A DNA stretch of 64,000 nucleotides from assembly GCF_038095555.1 (NCBI RefSeq), contig NZ_CP124591.1:1178001-1242000 (forward strand), in the 5' to 3' direction. A program made the position numbers and the translations under genes. Below the pieces are notes generated by a model. That model made no database searches and had not been told where the DNA came from. It saw nothing but the letters and a program-made list of their open reading frames with translations. Shown one piece after another: positions 52,147 to 60,466 of the stretch; positions within the stretch are counted from its first letter, which is position 1; each line of letters opens with the position of its first letter. Source of the stretch: Macrococcoides psychrotolerans (lineage in GTDB: Bacteria > Bacillota > Bacilli > Staphylococcales > Staphylococcaceae).

Positions 52147-52711
52147 AATAAGATTTGGCATTGATATTGATGGTACTGTCACATGTCCGACAGCACTTGT
52201 CCCATATCTTCAGAAATCCTTTAACCCCCACTTTAAGTACGAAGATATTACTGCATACGAACTAACAACTGTACTAGGCATTAGCAATGATGAAGTTGCA
52301 CAGTGGTTCAAAGAAAACGAGCGTGCTTTATATAAAGATTCGCCTGTGCATAAAGATGCGGATTTAATATTAAGACAGTGGTCAGAACAATTTGAGCTAT
52401 TCTTTATCAGTGCAAGACATACTTTACTAACAGATATCACCTATGATTGGTTTGATAGACATAATATCCCCTATCACCATATCGAACTTACAGGTTCGCA
52501 TAATAAAATTGAAGCGGCGCGCAATCTAAAGGTAGATGCTTTCTTTGAAGATAAACTTGATAATGCACTTGATATTCAACAGGCGCTTGATATTCCGGTC
52601 TATCTGTTTGATACACCATACAACCAGGCAGAGTTACCTGAAGATGTGTTTCGTGTGCACTCCTGGATTGAAACGAATCGACTTATTCAACAACATTTTA
52701 ATACAAAATAA
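52133..52711 (+). CDS. yqfW: YqfW-like HAD-family nucleotidase
   Basis: Predicted phosphatase of the 5' nucleotidase, deoxy type: the nucleophile motif FGIDIDGTVTCP (about 8-19), motif II in FFISARHTLL (about 90), and the distal DAFFEDKLDNA (about 138) fit. The ATG lies inside the ispG 3' end, giving a 14-base overlap and likely coupling. The physiological substrate is not known. Confidence 0.86.
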   Translation: MQKNKIRFGIDIDGTVTCPTALVPYLQKSFNPHFKYEDITAYELTTVLGISNDEVAQWFKENERALYKDSPVHKDADLILRQWSEQFELFFISARHTLLTDITYDWFDRHNIPYHHIELTGSHNKIEAARNLKVDAFFEDKLDNALDIQQALDIPVYLFDTPYNQAELPEDVFRVHSWIETNRLIQQHFNTK

Positions 52712-52738
52712 AAAAGATGCCGAGAGGCATCTTTTTTA
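52709..52738. terminator. Bidirectional terminator between yqfW and zur
   Basis: AAAAAGATGCC and GGCATCTTTTT around loop GAGA; strong A/T-run terminator reaching the zur stop. Confidence 0.93.
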
Positions 52739-53143
52739 TTTGCATTTTTCACATAATCCATAGAGTTCAATTTTATGACTTTCTATTTCAACATCCGGAA
52801 GTTCATCCTTAAATATTTCAATTGGACAATGTTCCACAACACGCGTATCTCCACAATGCCTGCAGATAAAATGATGATGATGATGATGACTACAGGCAAG
52901 TCTGAACTTCTTCTCTCCTTCTAACTCAGTTGTTTCTATAATCCCTAATGATTCAAATAGATGTAGGTTGCGATAAATTGTGTCAAATGAAATACCAGGA
53001 TATTTATCGTTCAGAGCTTGCTGCATCTGTTTAGCGTTTAAATATTTACTATTATCATGCAGAAGAGTAATCATATCTTTTCTTTTGTCAGTATATTTGT
53101 GCCCATTGTCCTTCAATATTTGAATTGCATCATTAATTTCCAT
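52736..53143 (-). CDS. zur: Zinc uptake regulator Zur (Fur family)
   Basis: Represses zinc uptake genes when zinc is abundant. 135 residues: winged helix (1-82; GHKYTDKRKDMITLLHDN...SFDTIYRNLHLFESLGII), then the metal-binding ACSHHHHHHFICRHCGDTRVV, a structural zinc site with CRHC and a second CEKC pair at the C terminus. Encoded last in the znuC-znuB-zur operon, so it is likely autoregulated; it overlaps znuB by 11 bases. Confidence 0.93.
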   Translation of the reverse strand: MEINDAIQILKDNGHKYTDKRKDMITLLHDNSKYLNAKQMQQALNDKYPGISFDTIYRNLHLFESLGIIETTELEGEKKFRLACSHHHHHHFICRHCGDTRVVEHCPIEIFKDELPDVEIESHKIELYGLCEKCK

Positions 53144-53984
53144 TTAAACTACCTGCTTTTTCTTTATTTTTCTTGATTATAATCGATAATATCAAAATCG
53201 CTACAAGTAACATGACAATAACACCGCCTGGCGTTATATCAAGATAGAATGCTGTTACTAAACCAGCAATAACAGCAAATTCACCGATGACGACACTCCA
53301 TACCATCAGTTCTTTATAACTTCTTGTCAGTCGCATGGCACTAGCGACAGGTAACGTAATTAAACTAGATACTAGCAGTATTCCCACGACACGCATAGAT
53401 GCAGAGATAACAAGCGCGACCATAAGCATAAACAAAATATGTACATACCTTGGCACGCCAATAATCGAAGCATATTCTTCATCAAATGAAAGGATGAATA
53501 ATTCTTTGTACAGCAGTCCAATAAACAACACTACGACTATAAAAATAGAAAAGATGACTACAACATCATTGAACGTTACTGCACTGATACTTCCAAATAA
53601 ATAGCCGAATAAATCCTGATTGAAACCATCTGCAAAAGAAATAAATATAACACTCAATCCGATACCAAGACTCATAATTATCGGAATTGCAAGCTCCTGA
53701 TAATGTTTATAGACACTTCGTAATCTTTCGATCATAAGTGAACCTGCAATTGAAAATAATATCCCCGTCCATACAGGATTAATCGTAAATGCCAATACTT
53801 TAGTCAATAACATACCAAATGCGATACCACCAAGTGTAACATGACTGAGTGCATCCGCTATTAATGACAGTCTTCTGACAACGATAAAAGTTCCTATTAA
53901 TGGTGCAAGTAATCCAATCAGGATTCCAGATATAAATGAATAACGAATAAAGTCAAATTCTATTAGCGCATCAATCAGACTCAT
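53133..53984 (-). CDS. znuB: Zinc ABC transporter permease
   Basis: Membrane permease of the zinc importer (ABC-3 family), 283 residues with about eight hydrophobic helices. The family motif RRLSLIADALSHVTLGGIAFG (about 40-60) is visible, then VARG-type LLVSSLITLPVASAMRLTRSYK in the C-terminal half. ATG 53984 overlaps the znuC stop (ATGA), with GGGAG eight bases upstream; the alternative start at 53993 is rejected. Confidence 0.93.
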   Translation of the reverse strand: MSLIDALIEFDFIRYSFISGILIGLLAPLIGTFIVVRRLSLIADALSHVTLGGIAFGMLLTKVLAFTINPVWTGILFSIAGSLMIERLRSVYKHYQELAIPIIMSLGIGLSVIFISFADGFNQDLFGYLFGSISAVTFNDVVVIFSIFIVVVLFIGLLYKELFILSFDEEYASIIGVPRYVHILFMLMVALVISASMRVVGILLVSSLITLPVASAMRLTRSYKELMVWSVVIGEFAVIAGLVTAFYLDITPGGVIVMLLVAILILSIIIKKNKEKAGSLNGN

Positions 53985-54751
53985 AAACAGCACTCCCTAT
54001 CATGTCCACTATGATCGATGAACTGTACAGGATGACCATAAATTTTAGAAATTTCTACTTCATCAAGCGATTTAAATTGATGTGTTGTTCCGTGGAAATG
54101 CAGATGTTCGTTGAGACAAGCGACTTGTGTTGCTGTATCAACAACTACACCAATATCATGGGAGACAAGTAGAATTGTGATACCTTCTTGTTTCAGCTGT
54201 TCAAGTAACGCATAGAATTCCGCCACATTTTTTGCATCAATCCCTACTGTCGGTTCATCGAGCACAAGCACCGATGGATTTGATATCAAGGCTCGCGCGA
54301 TATATACACGCTGCTGTTGTCCACCAGAAAGATCAGATATATTTTTATCTTTTAGCTGATCGATATGGAGACGTCTTAAAATGTCATCCACTTTTTTATG
54401 ATCATTCTTGTCAAATCTTTTAAACATAGGTTTTATCTGTATTAAACCGCTTCTTACAACTTCAAAAACATTTGCCGGGAAACCTGAATTCCCTGCATTT
54501 GATTTTTGTGACACGTAACCAATGCCCGTACGATTCTTTAGCTTGCGAATGTCCGTACCATTCATCAGAATACTGCCATCCTGCAAATTCAAGATACCAA
54601 GTATCAGTTTCAGCAAAGTTGATTTCCCAGACCCATTCGGACCCACAATTGCCAGAAAATCACCTTGATAGACACTAATATTAATATGGGATAACGCTTT
54701 CTTATCTGGATAACTGTAAGATACATCTTTAATTTCAAATACGGGTTCCAT
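53981..54751 (-). CDS. znuC: Zinc ABC transporter ATP-binding protein
   Basis: ATPase of the ZnuABC-type system. Walker A VGPNGSGKSTLLKLILG (about 36-52), signature LSGGQQQRVYIARAL (about 138), Walker B VLVLDEPTVGID (about 159), and the D-loop and switch histidine (LLVSHDIGVV). 256 residues, with a histidine-rich C-terminal end (HPVQFIDHSGHDREC). A solute-binding protein gene for this system is not in the window. Confidence 0.95.
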   Translation of the reverse strand: MEPVFEIKDVSYSYPDKKALSHINISVYQGDFLAIVGPNGSGKSTLLKLILGILNLQDGSILMNGTDIRKLKNRTGIGYVSQKSNAGNSGFPANVFEVVRSGLIQIKPMFKRFDKNDHKKVDDILRRLHIDQLKDKNISDLSGGQQQRVYIARALISNPSVLVLDEPTVGIDAKNVAEFYALLEQLKQEGITILLVSHDIGVVVDTATQVACLNEHLHFHGTTHQFKSLDEVEISKIYGHPVQFIDHSGHDRECCL

Positions 54752-54781
54752 ATCCTCATCCTTCTATAAACAAAAACAAGC

Positions 54782-54816
54782 ATTAATCATAGATTAATCC
54801 CTGTTTCTATTGTCAA
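54782..54816 (-). promoter_or_regulatory. Candidate znuC promoter with palindrome overlapping the -10
   Basis: Minus strand: TTGACA (complement of 54811-54816), then a TATGAT -10 at about 19 bases. A 17-bp perfect palindrome, ATTAATC-ATA-GATTAAT at 54782-54798, covers the -10. A Zur operator is plausible, but the sequence differs from the published staphylococcal Zur box, so this is a candidate only. Confidence 0.45.
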
Positions 54817-54819
54817 ATT

Positions 54820-55716
54820 CTACTGCAATTTAATCTTTTCTAATAATTCAGGATCAAAAGTTCTACTTTTAATCATATCGATTTCAAATTTATAAGGCGG
54901 TTTTTTATTTTTCTTATCGTCTCCAACTTGAACGTAAGGGGTTTCTAGAATCTTAGGAATATTTTCAAATGCTTCATGATAAACGAGTTTTGTTAATGCA
55001 TCAAAACCAATATTTCCGAAACCAAAGTTTTCATGTCTATCTTTTCTTGCACCTGTAACATTTTTGCTGTCGTTCACATGCACAACTTTAATACGATCTA
55101 ATCCAACGACGTCATCAAATTCCTGTAATACCCCATCTAAGTTATTGATAATATCATATCCCGCATCATGTGTGTGACATGTATCAAAACATACAGAGAG
55201 TCGTTCATTATGTGTTACACCTGAAATAATTTCGGCAAGTTCTTCAAATGATTTACCACATTCAGAGCCTTTACCCGCCATTGTTTCAAGTGCAATACGC
55301 ACATCGTTATTATTCGATAAAACTTCATTCAAACCTTCGATGATCTTCTTAATACCTGCTTCTTCTCCAGCTCCTACATGTGCACCTGGATGCAGCACAA
55401 TATCTTTTGCACCAAGTGCTTCAGTACGCTCGATTTCCTTTTGTAAAAATTCAACACCTAAAGCAAATACTTCAGGTTTTACTGTATTTGCAATATTGAT
55501 AATATATGGTGCGTGGACAACAATATTTGATAAACCGTTTGCTTGCATATGTGCCTGTCCTGCTTCAATATTTAAGTCTTCAATTGCTTTACGTCGAGTA
55601 TTTTGAGGTGCACCTGTATAAATCATAAAGGTAGAAGCACCATAGCTTGCCGCCTCTTCTGATGCCTGCAGGAGCATCTTCTTTCCGCTCATTGAAACAT
55701 GTGATCCGATTAACAT
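54820..55716 (-). CDS. nfo: Endonuclease IV (AP endonuclease)
   Basis: Cuts DNA 5' of abasic sites in base excision repair. TIM-barrel metalloenzyme: IGSHVSMSGKKMLLQA at the start, VVHAPYI, HPGAHVGAGEEAG (about 110), IALETMAGKG, CFDTCHTHDAGYD (about 177), and VVHVNDSKN plus the final ETPYV, giving the full set of zinc ligands. The ATG at 55716 follows AAGGTG by six bases and gives MLIGSHV. It lies 10 bases after the cshB stop. Confidence 0.95.
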   Translation of the reverse strand: MLIGSHVSMSGKKMLLQASEEAASYGASTFMIYTGAPQNTRRKAIEDLNIEAGQAHMQANGLSNIVVHAPYIINIANTVKPEVFALGVEFLQKEIERTEALGAKDIVLHPGAHVGAGEEAGIKKIIEGLNEVLSNNNDVRIALETMAGKGSECGKSFEELAEIISGVTHNERLSVCFDTCHTHDAGYDIINNLDGVLQEFDDVVGLDRIKVVHVNDSKNVTGARKDRHENFGFGNIGFDALTKLVYHEAFENIPKILETPYVQVGDDKKNKKPPYKFEIDMIKSRTFDPELLEKIKLQ

Positions 55717-55726
55717 AAGTTTCACC

Positions 55727-57055
55727 TTAACCTTTTCTGTTCTGCTTGTTTACACGTTTGGAGTGCGCTCTCTTTTCATTACGTTTAACCTTATCTAATT
55801 CATATCTGAACTTCTTCTTATAACCTGGTTTTACTTTCTTTTTCTTTTTCACTTTATGAACTAAAGATTTTTCAATATTATCTTCTTTTTTCTGACGACT
55901 TCTACGCTCAGTACGATCCTTAATTTCTGTAAGTTCACCATTTTTAATATCCGAATGAATGAATGAGAACCCTTTTTTCTCTATCTGGTTGATTAAGTCT
56001 TCTTCGTCAGGCGTGTAAAGTGTGATCGCAACGCCCGTGTAATTACCACGTCCTGTACGCCCTACACGGTGTGTGAAGAAATCGATATCTTTTGGAATAT
56101 CATAGTTAAATACATGACTTACACCATCAATATCAATCCCTCTGCTTGCAAGGTCACTTGCTATAATATATTGAAATTCTAAGTTCTTGACACGTTTCAT
56201 CATCTGAGTACGTTCACGAGGTGCCAGTCCCCCGTGCATGATACCTACTTTCATTCCTTGATCCTGTAAGTACTCAGCAAGTTCATCTGCGCGGTCACGA
56301 CTATTCGCAAAGATAATGGCTAAATATGGATTACACGTGTTCATAACGCTCACTAGCTTCTCTTTTTTGTCGTTACTCTTTGTTGGAACGAGGTAGAAGG
56401 TAATATTCTTATTCGTCTTACTATCTGGTTCGATTTCGATAAATTCCGGCTTTGATAGATATTTGTTTAAAAATGGATGTAATGCTTTAGGAATCGTTGC
56501 TGAAAAGACAGCAATCTGAGCATCACGTGATACGTTCGCAGCAATTTTATCAACTGTTGGTAAGAATCCAAGATCTATCATTAAATCCGCTTCATCAATT
56601 ACCACTGCATTCGCCAAATGAATATGCAGTACATTTTCCTCCGCTAGATCTTTAATACGGTTTGGTGTGCCAATTACGATTTGTGGCTGTACTTTTGATT
56701 TCTGTATATCTTTATTCTTATCTGTTCCTCCGATGTACAGGCCTGCTTTAATGCCTTCAGTAAAGGAAATAAGATGTTCACTTGCATCATATAATTGTTT
56801 TGCAAGTTCACGTGTCGGCGCTAGAATAATCACTTGCGGCTGAATTAAATCTTTATCAATTTTATTAATTAACGGCAACAGGAATGCATGTGATTTACCT
56901 GTACCAGTTTGAGATTGTCCGATTAAATGTGTTTCTTTTTTTAATTTTGGAATAACTCTTCTCTGGATTTCTGTGGGCTGGTTGAAATTTAGATCCTTCA
57001 CCGCTTCTATTAAATATGGTGCAAGTTCAAAATGTTCAAATGGGTGTTTGTCCAT
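55727..57055 (-). CDS. cshB: DEAD-box RNA helicase CshB
   Basis: Cold-shock-type RNA helicase, 443 residues. Motifs Q/F (FNQPTEIQ), I SQTGTGKSHAF (about 49), II VIDEADLM (about 155), III SATIP, V ASDLASRGIDID and VI HRVGRTGRG are in order; a strongly basic C-terminal tail (KVKKKKKVKPGYKKKFRY...) follows. The ATG at 57055 has AGGAGG at six bases, while the ATG one codon upstream has only three. Likely same transcript as nfo. Confidence 0.94.
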   Translation of the reverse strand: MDKHPFEHFELAPYLIEAVKDLNFNQPTEIQRRVIPKLKKETHLIGQSQTGTGKSHAFLLPLINKIDKDLIQPQVIILAPTRELAKQLYDASEHLISFTEGIKAGLYIGGTDKNKDIQKSKVQPQIVIGTPNRIKDLAEENVLHIHLANAVVIDEADLMIDLGFLPTVDKIAANVSRDAQIAVFSATIPKALHPFLNKYLSKPEFIEIEPDSKTNKNITFYLVPTKSNDKKEKLVSVMNTCNPYLAIIFANSRDRADELAEYLQDQGMKVGIMHGGLAPRERTQMMKRVKNLEFQYIIASDLASRGIDIDGVSHVFNYDIPKDIDFFTHRVGRTGRGNYTGVAITLYTPDEEDLINQIEKKGFSFIHSDIKNGELTEIKDRTERRSRQKKEDNIEKSLVHKVKKKKKVKPGYKKKFRYELDKVKRNEKRAHSKRVNKQNRKG

Positions 57056-57185
57056 CATAATCCTCCTCTTTTTCTTCATCTAATGTATTATATAGGAAAC
57101 ATTACTAAAAAGAAAGTAAACATTTTTAAAACCATATTATAAATGGTATGATAATGGTACTGATTCATGAATTGGAGGCACAATA

Positions 57186-58154
57186 ATGGAAATCATTAAA
57201 ATTACACCTCGTGGCTATTGTTATGGCGTAGTCGATGCAATGGTCATCGCACGTAACGCATCCTTAGACAAAACCCTACCACGTCCTATTTATATACTTG
57301 GTATGATCGTTCATAATAAACATGTCACAGATGCATTTGAAAGTGACGGCATTATTACATTGGATGGTCCTAACCGACTTGAAATCTTAGAACAGATTGA
57401 AACTGGAACGGTCATCTTCACAGCACATGGTGTAAGTCCAGAAGTAAAACGTCTTGCAAAAGAAAAAGGCCTTGTCTGTATCGATGCCACTTGTCCAGAT
57501 GTTGAAAATACACATACATTGATTCGTCGTAAGAAAGCTGACGGATATCATGTCATCTATATCGGTAAGAAAGGTCACCCTGAACCTGAAGGAGCAGTGG
57601 GTGTTGCTCCGGATATCGTTCACCTTGTAGAAAACAAGCAGGATATCGAACAATTACCTGAATCATTAAATGATCAGAAACTCATTGTAACAAATCAAAC
57701 AACAATGAGTCAGTGGGATGTTAAACATCTGATGGAAGACTTAGAAGAGAAGTTTCCGCATATTGAAGTGCATGAAGAAATATGTCTCGCAACACAAGTG
57801 AGACAGGAAGCCGTTGCAAATCAGGCTCCAAGTGCGGATGTTCTAATCGTTGTCGGTGACCCTAAAAGTAATAACTCTAACAGACTCGCACAAGTTTCAA
57901 AAGAAATCGCACATACCGAAGCCTATCGTATTTCAGATATCAGTGAATTAAAGTTAGAGTGGCTTGAGGGAAAATCAACGATTGCAGTTACAGCAGGAGC
58001 TTCTACACCTACACCGATCGTTAAAGAAGTGATTGACTATATTAAAGGCTATGATCCACTAAATATTACTCCTATACCTGAAACGTCTGGTGTACCAGTT
58101 GAAAAGATCTTACCTAAAATTAAAAACGCAGCCCCTGTCAAAATATTAGATTAA
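57186..58154 (+). CDS. ispH: 4-hydroxy-3-methylbut-2-enyl diphosphate reductase
   Basis: Last MEP step: an iron-sulfur enzyme making IPP and DMAPP. The three iron-sulfur cysteines are in PRGYCYGV, IDATCPDV and EICLATQVRQ, with conserved HGVSPEV, VNNKGHPEPEG-type KKGHPEPEGAVG and NSNRLAQV. 322 residues is normal. The MEP path enzymes dxs, ispG and ispH are thus all in this window. Confidence 0.95.
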   Translation: MEIIKITPRGYCYGVVDAMVIARNASLDKTLPRPIYILGMIVHNKHVTDAFESDGIITLDGPNRLEILEQIETGTVIFTAHGVSPEVKRLAKEKGLVCIDATCPDVENTHTLIRRKKADGYHVIYIGKKGHPEPEGAVGVAPDIVHLVENKQDIEQLPESLNDQKLIVTNQTTMSQWDVKHLMEDLEEKFPHIEVHEEICLATQVRQEAVANQAPSADVLIVVGDPKSNNSNRLAQVSKEIAHTEAYRISDISELKLEWLEGKSTIAVTAGASTPTPIVKEVIDYIKGYDPLNITPIPETSGVPVEKILPKIKNAAPVKILD

Positions 58155-58156
58155 CA

Positions 58157-58190
58157 AAAGTGCCATCGTCTACTGACGATGGCACTTTTA
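58157..58190. terminator. Bidirectional terminator between ispH and nif3
   Basis: AAAAGTGCCATCGTC and GACGATGGCACTTTT, loop TACT; 15-bp stem ending two bases before the nif3 stop. Confidence 0.94.
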
Positions 58191-58191
58191 T

Positions 58192-59274
58192 TTATATTTC
58201 ATTAAACGGATTAGTATTTGTCGTTGATGCGATAACTGTAATTTCAGGTATCAGGCCATGAATTATCGCTTTCAGTCCTTCTCTCATTACATATTCACTA
58301 TAATGACCGATATCAATTGCGATTTGTCCTTTCATCAGTAAATCATGTGCTTCATGGTACTTGATATCCCCAGTTAAAAACACATCAGCTCGTCCTGCAA
58401 TTTGATCCATATACGATACGCCGGCACCACCAATAATAGAAATTGACGTAAGCTGGGCATTTAAATTACCAATTACTTTAACAGACGGAATATCAAGCTT
58501 ATCTTTTAAAATTTCAGCAAGCTCGTGAACCTTCATTTCTTCAATCTTACCGATAGTCCCCGTACCATAATCTGCCGGAACGTCATATTCAAATATATCA
58601 TATGCAGGCGTTTCGTACGGGTGTACATCCATAATGACTTTCTCTACTTGCTGCCTTAATTGAGGTTCAAATACACACTCAATCTTCATTTCCTGTTCGT
58701 AATGGATCTCACCTTTCTTACCTACAAATGGATTTGCACTTGATAATGGCATAAATTCTCCTGTACCTTCTGTTGTATAGAAGCAATGTGCATATTCTCC
58801 AATTTGTCCGGCACCAATTTGCGCTAATGCACCTTTCATTTGCGCGGCATGATCATTCGGTACAAACAACTGTAATTTGCAAAGCTTTCTAGATTCACGT
58901 AACAGAATCGTCTGATCCTTCAAACCAATTTGTTTACCGATCATATAACTCACACCATATTTGTAGTTATCTAAATTTGTATGCATCGCAATCACTTGAA
59001 TATCATGCTTAATTGCATGGCACATGACATTGCCGTATCCTCCGGCATTAATTTGTTTTATGCCGCTAAAAATAAGCGGATGGTGACAAATAATTGTATT
59101 GATACCATACGTAATTGCTTCATCAATAACTTCCTCTGTACAGTCTAATGTTGTCAGAACCCCTGTCACTTCTGTCGATTCATCTCCGATTAATAGTCCA
59201 ACATTGTCCCAGGATTCCGCTGTGTACTTCGGAATTTCGTTATGAATAATCTGCTGTAATTCACAAATTTTCAA
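58192..59274 (-). CDS. Nif3-like dinuclear metal-centre protein (YqfO)
   Basis: 360 residues, the long form with an inserted domain between two Nif3 halves. The metal-binding residues are in ICHHPLIFSG (about 61), AMHTNLDN (about 96) and the C-terminal TGDIKYHEAHD and DIGHYSEYV. The family forms hexamers or trimers; the enzymatic role, often called GTP cyclohydrolase I type 2, is not established. Overlaps trmK by 14 bases. Confidence 0.9.
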   Translation of the reverse strand: MKICELQQIIHNEIPKYTAESWDNVGLLIGDESTEVTGVLTTLDCTEEVIDEAITYGINTIICHHPLIFSGIKQINAGGYGNVMCHAIKHDIQVIAMHTNLDNYKYGVSYMIGKQIGLKDQTILLRESRKLCKLQLFVPNDHAAQMKGALAQIGAGQIGEYAHCFYTTEGTGEFMPLSSANPFVGKKGEIHYEQEMKIECVFEPQLRQQVEKVIMDVHPYETPAYDIFEYDVPADYGTGTIGKIEEMKVHELAEILKDKLDIPSVKVIGNLNAQLTSISIIGGAGVSYMDQIAGRADVFLTGDIKYHEAHDLLMKGQIAIDIGHYSEYVMREGLKAIIHGLIPEITVIASTTNTNPFNEI

Positions 59275-59947
59275 TGTCTAAGACCTCCTTTAGAGTTTCA
59301 ATATCGTTCAGTAGCTGTGATGCTTTTTCAGAGTGTCTTTCTTCTAATTTTATCGCTTCATATACTGTTTGCAGATGATGATACTCACGTAACCACTTCT
59401 CCTTAAAAACATCGTCCTTTTTATTTAATAACACCGGACCAAACTTTAACTCTCTTTCATTATACGTTACGTCTATATCATTTCGTTCAGCAACGATAAT
59501 TTCGTATACGTGTTTACGCTCTTTCATAATGACTTCATCTTTTATCATGTAGCCTAATGCTATCAATCTACGCCTAACTGCTTCTGTATGAATATTACTT
59601 TGCAGTATAAGTGTCGGATAATGTGTAAGTTTTCCTTTACCGTTATTTAAAATCTCACTGATTAATGGACCACCCATCCCGCAAATGGTAATGCAGTCTA
59701 CTTCATTCTGCTCAATTACATCAAGGCCGTCTCCAAGTCTGACATCTATCTTACTGTCCAGTGCATACTTCTTTACATTTTCTACTGCTGACATAAATGG
59801 ACCCTTTACAACTTCACCTGCAACAGCACTTTTTACTTTGCCTTGTTCTATTGCATATATCGGAAGATACGCATGGTCTGAACCGATATCTGCTAATTTT
59901 TCATGATTGATATATGTTGCAACTGCCAATAATCTGTTATTTATCAT
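59261..59947 (-). CDS. trmK: tRNA (adenine-22-N1)-methyltransferase TrmK
   Basis: Methylates A22 of tRNAs. SAM loop LADIGSDHAYLPIYA (about 16-30), GEVVKGPFMSAVENV, LGDGLDVI and the catalytic-site-like ICGMGGPLISEIL (about 87) match YqfN/TrmK; the C terminus is a helical coiled-coil domain (about 165-228). Same direction and coupled to nif3, the conserved Firmicutes trmK-nif3 pair behind sigA. Confidence 0.93.
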   Translation of the reverse strand: MINNRLLAVATYINHEKLADIGSDHAYLPIYAIEQGKVKSAVAGEVVKGPFMSAVENVKKYALDSKIDVRLGDGLDVIEQNEVDCITICGMGGPLISEILNNGKGKLTHYPTLILQSNIHTEAVRRRLIALGYMIKDEVIMKERKHVYEIIVAERNDIDVTYNERELKFGPVLLNKKDDVFKEKWLREYHHLQTVYEAIKLEERHSEKASQLLNDIETLKEVLDIENL

Positions 59948-59976
59948 CGCGTTTATCCTTTCATTTCATTCAATCT

Positions 59977-60010
59977 AAAAGAGGATGAGACAACGTTGTC
60001 CCATCCTCTC
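59977..60010 (-). terminator. Terminator of cccA
   Basis: GAGGATG-A-GACAAC pairs with GTTGTC-C-CATCCTC (one mismatch), with a T-run on the minus strand. It stops cccA transcription before trmK. Confidence 0.85.
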
Positions 60011-60023
60011 ATATTGTAAATTA

Positions 60024-60377
60024 TTATTTAGCACCATCTTTAAGATACTTAACTAAAGTATCTAGATCTTTATCAGAAATTGTTGCTTCGTCATGTGCTG
60101 GCATCGCACCTTTACCTTCACGGATAACTTTCTTTAAAGCACCTGCGTCTTTAGAGTTCCCCGCTAATTTAGGACCCATACCGCCTTCTAAGTTTTGACC
60201 ATGACAAGAAGTACAGTTGTCTTTAGCAAATGTTTTTGCATCAAATTTCTGTTCAGTTTTAGCACCGTCTTCGCCCTTCTCTTCTCCTTTGTTTGCACCG
60301 TGTGCTGACATAAAGAAAATAAGACCTACACCCATAAGCATAATAAGTATAAACGGTATCACTGGATTACGATTCAT
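60024..60377 (-). CDS. cccA: Membrane-bound cytochrome c-550
   Basis: Small c-type cytochrome of the electron transport chain. One membrane anchor (about 5-24) is followed by a lysine/glutamate-rich linker and a heme domain with CTSCHG (about 56-61) for covalent heme and a distal methionine in KGAMPAHDE. Location in the sigA-cccA-trmK order is that of Bacillus. Macrococcus-type lineages retain c-type cytochromes that most staphylococci lack, which supports the lineage inference. Confidence 0.93.
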   Translation of the reverse strand: MNRNPVIPFILIMLMGVGLIFFMSAHGANKGEEKGEDGAKTEQKFDAKTFAKDNCTSCHGQNLEGGMGPKLAGNSKDAGALKKVIREGKGAMPAHDEATISDKDLDTLVKYLKDGAK

Positions 60378-60466
60378 TCAATTAACCTCCCTTTAAATTC
60401 ACCATATACATATCTATTTTATATTAAAAAGTAGGATTGTCAAAGACTTTTCACAATTTAATTTAA

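Noticed and set aside
52870..52890. Run of six histidines in Zur taken as a cloning tag
   Set aside because: Zur and Fur proteins often have His-rich metal sites at this point (ACSHHHHHHFIC); the flanks fit the family.
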